Shown piece by piece: positions 15,951-24,900 of a stretch of DNA of 64,000 bases; the stretch's first letter is position 1; each line of letters starts with the position of its first letter. The position numbers and the translations under genes were made by a program. A model generated the notes under the pieces. It was not told the DNA's origin. It made no database searches and was given only the letters and a program-made list of their open reading frames with translations. The stretch is from the NCBI RefSeq assembly GCF_907165195.1, contig NZ_OU015584.1:1922001-1986000 (forward strand). The letters are read 5' to 3'. The stretch is from Parvicella tangerina. GTDB taxonomy: Bacteria; Bacteroidota; Bacteroidia; Flavobacteriales_D; Parvicellaceae.

Positions 15951-18056
15951 ATGGAAATGAGAAAAGTAGTAGGAATATTAGGTTTAATTATTGCCTCAAT
16001 GGCAATGTATGGACAGGACAACTCGATCCCATTTGAAAAGAAGTTGTTCAAGGATAATAAAGATGCATTTAAAATAGCCGTTGAGAATCTCGAAAGTGGT
16101 GATGAACTTTACAACACAGGTATGCGAACATTATGGAGTCAAGCCATTCCATACTATGAGCGTGCGCAGTCTTTTAACCCCAAGAATGCTCGTTTAAATT
16201 ATAAGCTAGGAGATTGTTATTTGGCTTCCAATACGAAAACAAAGAGTTTAGAATACTTTAAAACAGCGTATGAGCTAAATCCAAACATTCAAGTGGATAT
16301 TCATTATAAGCTGGGAAGAGGTTATCACTTGTCTGCGCAGTTTGAAAAAGCAATCAAGGAATATAAGATTCACTTGTCTAAATTAACAGGTAAGGATAAT
16401 GGTCCGATGATTAAACAGACGAAAAAATTAATCAAGGAATGTGAAACGGGAATGGAAATGGTTGCGAATCCTATTCGTGTTTGGGTGGATAATCTGGGTA
16501 GTAAAATTAATTCAGCCTATCCCGATTATGCTGCCCAAATTACAGCTGACGAATCCATGATCATTTTCACGACTAGGAGACCTTCAGTTTATAATGAGGA
16601 GATGATCAATGGCATGTACAATGAAGATGTTTATATTTCTAAGAAAGACGAAAATGGAAACTGGCAACAGGCAACGCTAATATCAAAAAACATCAACGAT
16701 AAAGAAAATGATGCAGTTTCGGGACTGTCGCCAGATGGAAACAAGTTGTTCCTTTATTACCACTCGGGTAATGATGGAGGGAACCTGTATGAATCGAACA
16801 TGACTGATGAAGGCTGGTCAAAACCAGAGGATCTTGGTAAGAATATCAATACGAAGAAGTCTTGGGATACGGACGCTTCTTTGAGCTATGATGGCAAACG
16901 ATTATACTTTGTTTCGGACAAAGAAGGTACCATGGGTGGACGTGATATTTGGTATTCAGATTGGGATGAGGAGAAAGAGCGCTGGGGTGAATCCGTAAAT
17001 ATTGGAGCTCCAATTAACACAGAATATGACGAAGTAGGTATTTTTATTCACCCTGATGGTAAGACCATGTACTTTTCTAGTGACGGACAAAAAGGTATGG
17101 GAGGATTTGATATTTATTCCTCAGAAATTCAGCCTGACGGAACCTGGTCACAACCTGAGAATGTGGGCTATCCAGTATGTACACCAGATGATGATGTCTT
17201 TTTTACAATTTCTGCAAGTGGTATTCATGGCTATTACGCATCATTTAGAGAGGATGGTGAAGGTGAGAAAGATTTGTATATGATCACTTTCTTAGGTAAG
17301 CCAAAAGAGCCATTATTAGCTGGTGAGGATAACTTGATAGCGAGTGTTACGAAACCTGTTGAGGAGGAGATTGTGCAGACGAAACTAGACGTTGCTGTAA
17401 AAAATCTTTCTATACTCAAAGGGAAGGTGCTGGATGCGGAAACCAAGAAGCCTCTAAAAGCTTCCGTGGAATTATCAGATAACAAAGCAGGCACTCAAGT
17501 ATCTGCAGTGGAGACTCCAGCAGAAAGCGGAAAATTTTTAATGTCGCTTCCAGCAGGGAAGAATTATGGTATTGCCGTAAAGTCTGACGGTTACTTGTTT
17601 CACTCTGAGAATTTTGATATTCCCGCAGATGCAGGTTATCAAGAATATGAGAAAGTAATTCTGATGAAGAAGGTGAAAGTAGGAGAGAGTATTGTTTTGA
17701 GAAACATCTTTTTTGACTTGGATAAGTACAGTTTGAAGGATGAGTCAAAAACTGAGTTAGATCGATTATATACACTTTTGGTAGAAAACCCAACCTTGGT
17801 GATAGAAATTTCTGGTCATACCGATACGCAAGGTTCCGCAGCTTACAATCAGCAACTTTCTGAGGACAGAGCGAAAGCGGTTGTAGATTACCTAGTAGCT
17901 TATGGAATTGAAAGAACAAGATTTGAATACAAGGGTTACGGAGAAACTAAACCAATGATCTCAGACGCTGAAATTGCGAAGATGAAGTCTTCTACCCAAA
18001 AGAAAGAGGCGCATGCGCAGAATAGACGTACGGAGTTTAAGATTTTGAAGTATTAG
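15951..18056 (+). CDS. PorE-like envelope protein: TPR, PD40 propeller, CRD, OmpA C-terminal domain
   Basis: Domain order in this 701-residue protein is a signal peptide (1-21), a TPR region (about 50-150), and a PD40/WD40-type propeller (about 175-445). The propeller blades include YPDYAAQITADES, DAVSGLSPDGNKLF, DASLSYDGKRLYFVSD and GIFIHPDGKTMYFSSD. A carboxypeptidase-regulatory-like domain (about 485-560) and an OmpA-like peptidoglycan-binding domain (about 570-701: NIFFDLDKYSL, ISGHTDTQGS, NRRTEFKIL) complete it. This four-part order is the one known for PorE of Porphyromonas gingivalis, which ties the type IX secretion machinery to peptidoglycan. Many Bacteroidota have several paralogs, so a direct T9SS role is likely but unproven. 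It is cotranscribed with the TPR protein before it. Confidence 0.85.
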   Translation: MEMRKVVGILGLIIASMAMYGQDNSIPFEKKLFKDNKDAFKIAVENLESGDELYNTGMRTLWSQAIPYYERAQSFNPKNARLNYKLGDCYLASNTKTKSLEYFKTAYELNPNIQVDIHYKLGRGYHLSAQFEKAIKEYKIHLSKLTGKDNGPMIKQTKKLIKECETGMEMVANPIRVWVDNLGSKINSAYPDYAAQITADESMIIFTTRRPSVYNEEMINGMYNEDVYISKKDENGNWQQATLISKNINDKENDAVSGLSPDGNKLFLYYHSGNDGGNLYESNMTDEGWSKPEDLGKNINTKKSWDTDASLSYDGKRLYFVSDKEGTMGGRDIWYSDWDEEKERWGESVNIGAPINTEYDEVGIFIHPDGKTMYFSSDGQKGMGGFDIYSSEIQPDGTWSQPENVGYPVCTPDDDVFFTISASGIHGYYASFREDGEGEKDLYMITFLGKPKEPLLAGEDNLIASVTKPVEEEIVQTKLDVAVKNLSILKGKVLDAETKKPLKASVELSDNKAGTQVSAVETPAESGKFLMSLPAGKNYGIAVKSDGYLFHSENFDIPADAGYQEYEKVILMKKVKVGESIVLRNIFFDLDKYSLKDESKTELDRLYTLLVENPTLVIEISGHTDTQGSAAYNQQLSEDRAKAVVDYLVAYGIERTRFEYKGYGETKPMISDAEIAKMKSSTQKKEAHAQNRRTEFKILKY

Positions 18057-18057
18057 C

Positions 18058-18768
18058 ATGCGAATTGGTCTTGCTTTTAGTGTGGTGCTATCTGTGACGC
18101 TTACGTCATGCTTTTTAAAACATAAGACCGTTATAATGGTGTTTGCCAATGATGATTTTAAATTAGAATTAACGTCAGACAGTACTTTCTTTATTTCAGG
18201 ATACGATAAGAGTAATTATACTATACCAATGCCCGTTTATTCATCTTATGGTAGTTATAAAGAATCAGGAGATACGTTGATACTTTCTAGTTTTCAAAAG
18301 AACTTCTCTTTTACACTATCACATGTAAAGTATAGACCGACTGACGTATTAGGTTTAAGGGTAGAGGGTCAAGAACTTCAAGGTGGTTATGAAAAGTCAA
18401 TTGGATTGGTTATCAACGTTGATACTTTAGACTTTAATTATGAGCTTAGAGGTTTTAATTTGGAAAAAGTAGATCTAAAGCAGGACTCTAATAAAGTGAT
18501 GTTAATACATAAATCTTACAATTGTGATTTCGATGATAATATACAATATGTTTCAGAAATTGAGTTAACGAATTCTGAGCTTGTTTTGAAATATCCTTAC
18601 TCCGTAAGTAAACTACATATAGAGATGACAGACTACCGTATGTTTTATAAGAGCGCTCAAGAACTTCGTTTTTTGGATGGTGAATGGAAATGTAAGAAAC
18701 TAAATCGAGACTCATTATCTTCTCTAGAAGAGACCTTCTTTTATAAATACACACATACTATAAAATAA
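18058..18768 (+). CDS. lipoprotein of unknown function
   Basis: The 236-residue product starts MRIGLAFSVVLSVTLTSC, a lipoprotein signal with the anchor cysteine at residue 18. The remainder looks beta-rich and has no motif I recognise. The start codon lies one base after the stop of the PorE-like gene, so it is translated from the same message. Codon use is more AT-rich than in the PorE-like gene. Its position suggests a partner in the same envelope complex, but nothing in the sequence proves this. Confidence 0.7.
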   Translation: MRIGLAFSVVLSVTLTSCFLKHKTVIMVFANDDFKLELTSDSTFFISGYDKSNYTIPMPVYSSYGSYKESGDTLILSSFQKNFSFTLSHVKYRPTDVLGLRVEGQELQGGYEKSIGLVINVDTLDFNYELRGFNLEKVDLKQDSNKVMLIHKSYNCDFDDNIQYVSEIELTNSELVLKYPYSVSKLHIEMTDYRMFYKSAQELRFLDGEWKCKKLNRDSLSSLEETFFYKYTHTIK

Positions 18769-19007
18769 TGAAAACCTACTGGAAAAAGAAAAGCGAAAAC
18801 TCAGAAGAATCGATTAAAAAAAGGATAGCTAGTAAAGACGTGGCTATTTGGAGCTGGCAAGGGCTCTAGAAGAAGGAGAGCGAAAATAACACATCGTTTG
18901 AGAGTTTCCTCGAAGGCAACCTTCAGAATTGGATTGAAGCGGCTCTTGGAAAAGAAGGCTTGGAAGAGGTGGTTAAGAACATTACTATTTTGAATCAGGC
19001 GAACTGA
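18768..19007 (+). pseudogene. small gene interrupted by an in-frame TAG
   Basis: An ATG at 18768 overlaps the previous stop as TAATG and opens a frame that reads MKTYWKKKSENSEESIKK and on to a TAG at 18867-18869. The same frame then continues for 45 codons (KKESENNTSFESF and onward) to TGA at 19005-19007. The two halves share an internal repeat: YWKKKSEN at residues 4-11, and L, TAG, KKESEN around the stop. By this alignment the stop takes the place of the tryptophan in the first copy, so a TGG to TAG change would explain it. The whole would be a cytoplasmic protein of about 79 residues. Alternatives are readthrough or a sequencing error. Confidence 0.5.
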
Positions 19008-19014
19008 ATTAAAA

Positions 19015-20076
19015 TTATAGGTTCACCTCAAAATAAACAGGTAAATGATCTGAATAACCTCCGTAGTAATTCGATCCACCATAAGTTCTGTTAGGATAAG
19101 CTTCGCCTTCATCGTTCACGTACATCATCCAATCTTCTTTCAAAATCTTTACTGGAGTCGCATGGAAGTAGACACTTTCGGATACAATCACGTTATCGAG
19201 ACATCCCCATTCTCCTTTGTAATTATACGTCCCCAAACCTTTCTTGTGGTTTTCGTATTGCAAATTCCAAAGAGGAGATGCTGATTTAGGTTCTCCAGCT
19301 CCTAATACATCTGTTAGGCTTTTGTCAGTAGGGTAGTCATTCATATCCCCAACAATTATGATATTTTCAGACTTCCAATCTAAAAAGCTACTGTTAAGAT
19401 CGTTCAATAGTGCTTCTGCACAGTTCTCTCGTTTGAAAAAAGTCTCTTCAGCACCTCCTCTTCTAGAGCTCCAATGATTTACATAGAATGAAAATAACTT
19501 TCCACTTTCAATAACTTCAAATTCACAGAACAGAATATCTCGGGTAGTGATTGCTGGGTCTTCTGGCATTGGTACATTGATGTTCCTAGCACTGATTAGG
19601 TGAAGCTTTTCTGGGTTATACATTGCAGCAACATCTATTCCTCTTACATCCGGACTATCAAAGTGAACGACCTCATAGTTATTAGCTGTCAATGCTTTTT
19701 GCAGAGATAAATCTAAAACAACCGCTTTGTTTTCTACTTCGCATAAGCCAATCAAATCTGGTCCGCCTGGAGCTTCATTCATCGCATCAATAACTTTAGC
19801 TAGGTTTATGAGTTTAGTTTGATACTTTTCTTCATCCCACTGGGTTTCACTTGTTGGAAGAAACCACTCATCCTCAGTATAAGGGTCGTCTTCAGTGTCA
19901 AACAGATTTTCAACATTGTAAAAGCCTATACTATATGCGGTACCAGAAGTGTTTTCTGGGTTTTGAAGCTGATCAGCGTTATTTGTCTGTTCACCGTGTT
20001 GAATGCCACTAGTTTCTTCATTTGCTGAATTACAAGCTGTGAGTGATATGACGACCAAAGGAAGTAAGAATCTCAT
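19015..20076 (-). CDS. endonuclease/exonuclease/phosphatase family lipoprotein
   Basis: The ATG at 20076 gives MRFLLPLVVISLTAC, a lipoprotein signal. Upstream in-frame codons to 20154 are excluded because a TATCTTTG promoter box (20093-20100) lies within them. The body has the DNase I-like metal-dependent phosphodiesterase fold: FYNVENLFD (metal Asn), GLCEVENK (metal Glu), FYVNHWSSRRGG, IIVGDMNDYP (catalytic Asp/Asn) and GGYSDHLPVYFEV (catalytic His). The product should hydrolyse a phosphodiester, such as extracellular nucleic acid or a phospholipid headgroup, outside the cytoplasm. The substrate cannot be told from sequence. Confidence 0.85.
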   Translation of the reverse strand: MRFLLPLVVISLTACNSANEETSGIQHGEQTNNADQLQNPENTSGTAYSIGFYNVENLFDTEDDPYTEDEWFLPTSETQWDEEKYQTKLINLAKVIDAMNEAPGGPDLIGLCEVENKAVVLDLSLQKALTANNYEVVHFDSPDVRGIDVAAMYNPEKLHLISARNINVPMPEDPAITTRDILFCEFEVIESGKLFSFYVNHWSSRRGGAEETFFKRENCAEALLNDLNSSFLDWKSENIIIVGDMNDYPTDKSLTDVLGAGEPKSASPLWNLQYENHKKGLGTYNYKGEWGCLDNVIVSESVYFHATPVKILKEDWMMYVNDEGEAYPNRTYGGSNYYGGYSDHLPVYFEVNL

Positions 20077-20092
20077 AAATTGTTGTTTTGGA

Positions 20093-20100
20093 CAAAGATA
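20093..20100 (-). promoter_or_regulatory. promoter -7 box of the EEP-family lipoprotein
   Basis: CAAAGATA reads TATCTTTG on the minus strand, 16 bases before the ATG at 20076. It shows that the longer reading frame upstream is not translated. Confidence 0.5.
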
Positions 20101-20154
20101 AAGAATGCTCATGGAGTAATTCTTATTATTGTTAATAACTCCCGTATTAAACAA

Positions 20155-20185
20155 TTGTTAGAAAACCCTGTCAAACGTACTTTTG
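20155..20185 (+). promoter_or_regulatory. promoter of dnaX, almost leaderless
   Basis: TTG at 20155-20157 and TACTTTTG at 20178-20185 are 20 bases apart and match the Bacteroidota promoter form. The dnaX ATG at 20193 follows only seven bases later, so the transcript would begin at or very near the start codon. Confidence 0.55.
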
Positions 20186-20192
20186 TGGAGCA

Positions 20193-21275
20193 ATGGCAGA
20201 GGAGCAGTTCATAGTATCCGCAAGGAAGTACAGACCAACCACATGGGATAGTGTAGTTGGGCAGGAAAATATTACGACTACCATTCGTCACGCCATAGAA
20301 ACAGGTCATTTAGCACAAGCGTTTTTGTTCTGTGGACCACGGGGAGTGGGGAAGACCACTACCGCCAGGATCTTTGCCAAAGAGATTAATCAACAAGCTT
20401 CAGGAAATGAAGATGAAGATTTTTCGTTCAACATCTTTGAGTTGGATGCAGCCTCTAATAACTCGGTAGAAGATATCAGAGCTATCATTGATCAGGTGAG
20501 GATTCCTCCTCAGTCTGGTAAATACAAAGTGTATATCATTGACGAGGTGCACATGCTGAGTTCTGCTGCTTTTAATGCTTTTTTAAAAACATTGGAAGAG
20601 CCGCCTCCTTATGCGATTTTTATTCTTGCAACTACTGAGAAGCACAAAGTTTTGCCAACGATCTTGTCGAGATGTCAGATTTATGACTTCAATCGAATCA
20701 CGATCAATGATATTGCCAAGCATTTGACATGGATCTGTGAACAGGAGGGAATCAAAGCAGAGCCAGATGCTTTACATGTGATCGCTGAAAAGGCTGATGG
20801 AGCTTTAAGAGATGCACTTTCTATATTTGATCAGATCGTAAGTTACTGTGACAACGATATCACCTATGATGCGGTAATCAAAAACTTGAATATTCTTGAT
20901 TATGATTATTACTTCAGGTTAACTGATGCATTGCATGAGGGTAAGATCCATGAGGCTTTGATCATTTTTGATGAAATCTTAGAGCACGGTTTTGATGGTC
21001 ATAACTTCTTGGTGGGTATGGGGTCTCACTTCAGAAACTTGTTAGTTTGTAAAGACCCTGTAACGATGAAACTGTTGGAGGTAGGTGACAACATCAAAGC
21101 CCGATACAATGAACAGTCTGCTAAAATTGGGGCTAAATTTCTAGTGGATGCATTGACCATAACTGGAGATTGTGATGTTCACTACAAAACCTCCAAAAAC
21201 CAACGACTCCACGTTGAGTTGGCCTTAATGAAGATCAGCTCTCTAACACAGTTAGAGGGCGAAAAAAAAAAGTAG
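20193..21275 (+). CDS. dnaX: DNA polymerase III clamp loader subunit, gamma form and N-terminal part of tau
   Basis: The 360-residue zero-frame product is a complete AAA+ clamp-loader ATPase that loads the sliding clamp on primed DNA. Visible are Walker A (GPRGVGKT, 48-55), Walker B and the DExH box (IIDEVHML), sensor 1 (ILATTEKHK), the SRC arginine finger (LSRCQ) and the collar domain III up to about 355. The four-cysteine zinc module found in E. coli and many bacteria is absent between Walker A and ELDAASNNSVEDIR. The frame ends EGEKKK and TAG directly after a run of ten A, while the tau C-terminal part continues in another frame. This zero-frame product equals a gamma subunit. Its neighbour on the other side is the divergent lipoprotein gene. 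Confidence 0.95.
   Translation: MAEEQFIVSARKYRPTTWDSVVGQENITTTIRHAIETGHLAQAFLFCGPRGVGKTTTARIFAKEINQQASGNEDEDFSFNIFELDAASNNSVEDIRAIIDQVRIPPQSGKYKVYIIDEVHMLSSAAFNAFLKTLEEPPPYAIFILATTEKHKVLPTILSRCQIYDFNRITINDIAKHLTWICEQEGIKAEPDALHVIAEKADGALRDALSIFDQIVSYCDNDITYDAVIKNLNILDYDYYFRLTDALHEGKIHEALIIFDEILEHGFDGHNFLVGMGSHFRNLLVCKDPVTMKLLEVGDNIKARYNEQSAKIGAKFLVDALTITGDCDVHYKTSKNQRLHVELALMKISSLTQLEGEKKK
21238..21275 (+). other. slippage signal in dnaX: hairpin plus A10 run
   Basis: GCTCTCTAAC (21238-21247) pairs with GTTAGAGGGC (21251-21260) as a 10-bp stem with one T-G wobble and an ACA loop. One G separates it from ten A residues at 21262-21271, then G and the zero-frame TAG at 21273-21275. Omission of one A in the transcript (A9) joins the gamma frame to the tau frame with no stop. 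A ribosomal -1 shift at A AAA AAG would instead add only about three residues before a TAG. Insertion of two A residues or a +1 ribosomal shift would also work. Confidence 0.7.
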
Positions 21276-21945
21276 CCCATTAGAAACGGACTATAAAATA
21301 ATTCCTGCCGCAATTTTCGATAAACATATTCCTGGTCCGCCAAGTGGTCCCAAGGTTGAAAAAAGCAATGTGGAGGAGGCTAAAAAACAAGAGGAGCAGG
21401 AACGGCAAGAATCAGAGGTTGTTAGTGCTAGTGAGGAACCTCTGGAAAAACCCAAACCTCAATTAAAGCGTGCCCAGTTTGGAAAAGGGAAATTAGTTTC
21501 CAATTTTTCATTAAAGAAAAAAGAAACAGAAACAGAAGCAGAGGAGGAAGAAGAAGACCTTTCAAATAAGCCACGTACGCCTTTTACTCAGGATCAATTG
21601 GATGCAAAGTGGAAGTCCTATTGCTACCTGGTTCAGAAAGAGAAAAAGGCAAGTTTGTATGCTACTCTAACCAAGCATCCTGTTAAATTGGAGGATAACT
21701 TTCAACTCCGTTTGATTTTGGATAGCGAAATCCAAGCATTAGAGCTGGTTAATGAGCGATCAAGCTTACTAGGATTTCTAAGACGAGAATTGAATAATTA
21801 CGGCATTGATCTGATTACTGAGGTTGTTCAGCATCAGGAAGAATCTAAGCACCTTACCAGCAAGGATAAGTTCTTGAAAATGGTGGAGAAAAACCCAGTC
21901 CTTGCTGAAATGAGAGAAAGGTTAGGACTAGACATTGAATACTAA
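21271..21945 (+). CDS. dnaX: tau-specific C-terminal part of dnaX, read after a frame change
   Basis: From the A run the frame AGT AGC CCA TTA GAA is open without a stop to TAA at 21943-21945, about 224 codons. It begins with a conserved-looking stretch (YKIIPAAIFDKHIPGPP). A charged, disordered linker rich in Glu, Lys and Gln follows (about 21360-21560), then a folded domain of about 120 residues (LDAKWKSYCYLVQKEKK to the end), the kind of tail that binds the polymerase and helicase in tau proteins. There is no plausible independent start; the only early candidate is GTG at 21370. This is why I treat it as part of dnaX. Fused, the protein has 583 residues. It overlaps the convergent CHAT gene by four bases. 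Confidence 0.8.
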   Translation, partial: SSPLETDYKIIPAAIFDKHIPGPPSGPKVEKSNVEEAKKQEEQERQESEVVSASEEPLEKPKPQLKRAQFGKGKLVSNFSLKKKETETEAEEEEEDLSNKPRTPFTQDQLDAKWKSYCYLVQKEKKASLYATLTKHPVKLEDNFQLRLILDSEIQALELVNERSSLLGFLRRELNNYGIDLITEVVQHQEESKHLTSKDKFLKMVEKNPVLAEMRERLGLDIEY

Positions 21946-24900
21946 AGCAAAATGAATGCTCCCCAATAATAAGGGTCGTACTGCTGACTCATAAAGCGCT
22001 GCGTATTGATAAAAGCTTCTTCTATATTCTTGTTTTTTACCAGTTCGTTGTAGAAATATAGCATGAACTCTTTGGTTTCTGTGTCGGGAACTTGCCACAA
22101 ACTCATAATGATATGGTCTGCACCAGCAAGGTGTAATGAACGTTGTAAACCATAAACCCCTTCGCTTCCTTTTACATCTCCAAGACCAGTTTCGCATGCA
22201 CTAAGAACTACGAGATCTACATTTTGTAGGTTCATTAATGAGAAGTCTAATGCCGTTAATACGCCATCTTGATCTAGTGGGATATCTGGATTATTCCAGA
22301 CTTGATTGGCTCCTGCAAGAGCAATTCCTGAACGCATCATAGGGTCGGTATTGGTTACGTAATAGTTGTAACCGGCTCCTCTGGTTCCACCTCTGAAATC
22401 AATATCTTCAACCTCTTCTGTTTCTTGGAGTACAATTTGTTGGGCTAATGAAGGTTCAGGATAAAAGAAACCATGCGTAGCAATGTGGATCATATTGACA
22501 TCATCAACATTCTTAGTGAAGTTGTCTTCAGTAGCTGCGCTTCCCGTCAAAAGAACTGGAGTAATACTTTGTTCTGTCATGAGCTTCTCGATTCCGCTCA
22601 CTTCGGTCTGCGTTCCAGAAAGGTATTTCCATACTTCTTCTGTACTGCCGCTCTTATTGTATTCAACCCCCCCAATCAATAATGGATTAAAATGATCTAA
22701 AGTATTGTTTGCTTCTTCTAGCAAAACTGATCCCGAGTTGATCATGATCACCTCATGCTGATCTCCAAAATAAGAATTGCCATCAGAAATTGCAGAAAAA
22801 GCAACTTTGTGCAATAACCCGTCAGGAGATATGTATACTTTCTTCTTGCCCTTAAGCTCATTTTGTAAGGGCTCCAAAACTAATTCATGTAATTTAGAAA
22901 GCTCCCCATTTTTACCGTAGACTTTTTGAACGTAGCTTTTGTTGTTAGCAGCTACCTCACCAAGTAAACTACTTAAAGCGTGTTCGTTGCAAATGGGAAT
23001 AAATAGTGGTGCAGATTCACTGTTCAGGATAAAAGCCCCATACCGTGCAGTGTCTTTAATGAATTTTTGTTGATAATCTATTCTTAGGAATTCAACAATG
23101 ACTTCATCTTTAGATAGTTTTTTTTGGATCTCTTTCCAGTCAAAATCTTTAGACAGTTTTTTAGCAAAATCTGAAGACATTTTCATCAATTCCTCCTCGA
23201 GTTTTTCTACTTCATTTTTAGCATCATCAAGTGCTTTTAGGTCAATGTTTGCGTTGCCGCTTTGGAGGTTGGTTAACACCTTAACCTTTTCTATCCACTC
23301 GTCATAGGTCTCAATTAACTTAGTGTTTTTGGATTTTGTGATCTGGTTTTTTAAAGCGGTGTTAGACTCTAAAAGTTTTCCTTTGTTCTTTAACGTAGAA
23401 TTAAAACAGGCATTGACAACTTCTTGATCTTTTGGGTTGTCGTAGAGAAAAGCATGAATTCCTGAATAGTACAATCCCATTTTGTTGAGTAGTGCCAAGC
23501 TAGCAGATTCGTTCATGTACTTGAGGTTGTAGTTTACGTTCTGATCGATATGTTGAAGGAGCTCAAGCATCTGCTCCTTAGCTTCTTTGTCTTCGTCTAT
23601 AGAATGATAAGCCATAGCAAGGTTGGCTTTGAAAAGAAGGGTTTTATAGCTTGATGGACCTAGCACTTGAGCAGATTTTAGATGTACATTCTCTAAAATT
23701 TCTACTCCTTCATCGAACATTTGCAGCGCACAAAGTGAGTGTCCAATATTACCAAGAAGATCCAGCACAGTGGGATGATCCTTGCTGTAAGCTTGTTCCA
23801 TGTATTTCAGTGACTCTTCATAATATTCGATTGCTTTTTCAAATTGTTGAGAATAGAGCATGACATTTGCCAAGCTATTGATGTTGGATACATATTCCAT
23901 CGATGCTTTGCCAACCACTTGCTCTGCAATCGCCTGAGATCGGTTGTAGAACTGCTCAGACTTCTCATAATCGGCTTGATCAAAATATAGTCGACCTAGA
24001 TTACCTAGTGCGGCAACGTAATGAATGGTGTTGGTGTCGATAGACTGGTGAATGCTAAGCGCTTCAAAGTAATTTCTTTCTGCTTTGACATAGTTTCCGA
24101 GGTCGTTGTAGCACATCCCAAGGTTGTTCAGCACATTTGCCTCGTTATAATCATTCCTTCCCTTAAAATGAGGGTAGATCTTATCAAATAGCTCTATCGC
24201 TTTTAGGTTTTCCCCTTTCTGCGCATAGAGTAATCCTTTACCAACCATGGTGATATAATATAAATCCGACTTACCATAGTGCTTAGCAATAAACTCCAGT
24301 TCATCGTCAATGAGGTCATGGGCTTTTTGCTGTTGTCCAGTAGCTGAATAGACTTCAAACAACTTATCTTGCAAGTTAACGTGTAGATCTGGAGTGTTTG
24401 GAATGTTCTTGTCTTTACTGTAAGCAGCAAGAAGAATCTCCTCTGCATCTTTCATTTGCAGCGCTTGTGCATAGAGAGTAGCCAGATCATATACTGCATT
24501 CATGTATGCTTGATAAATGGAGGCATCGTTCTTCGTAAAGTTTTCATCGTAAAAGTCATACTTGATCTTTGCGTACGCAATGGCTTTACTGAAGTCTCCC
24601 AATTCATTGGCTATTTTTGTAATGTTCTGCGCTGTAATCACCAATCCATAAGGAGAAGTTTTATAAATGGACTGGTAATAAGGGATGGAAAGTTCATAAT
24701 ACTCAAGTGCTTTTTCTTTGTTTCCGATTAGATCATACATTCCTCCCAAATAATTATACCAGAACGATCTGTCAGCCTCACTATTTGCGAATGCTTGGTC
24801 CAGAATGGAAGGGATCTTATCAAATGCAGATGCTGCTTTTTCGGGTTGATTGTCGTAATGATACGCCTGACCAAGGTAGATATAGGACTCAATAAGACTG

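Noticed and set aside
21370..21945. The downstream dnaX frame as a separate gene starting at GTG 21370
   Set aside because: The frame is open back to the A-run, the preceding 30 or so codons look like normal protein, and the product makes sense only as a tau tail. There is no promoter or A-rich leader before the GTG.
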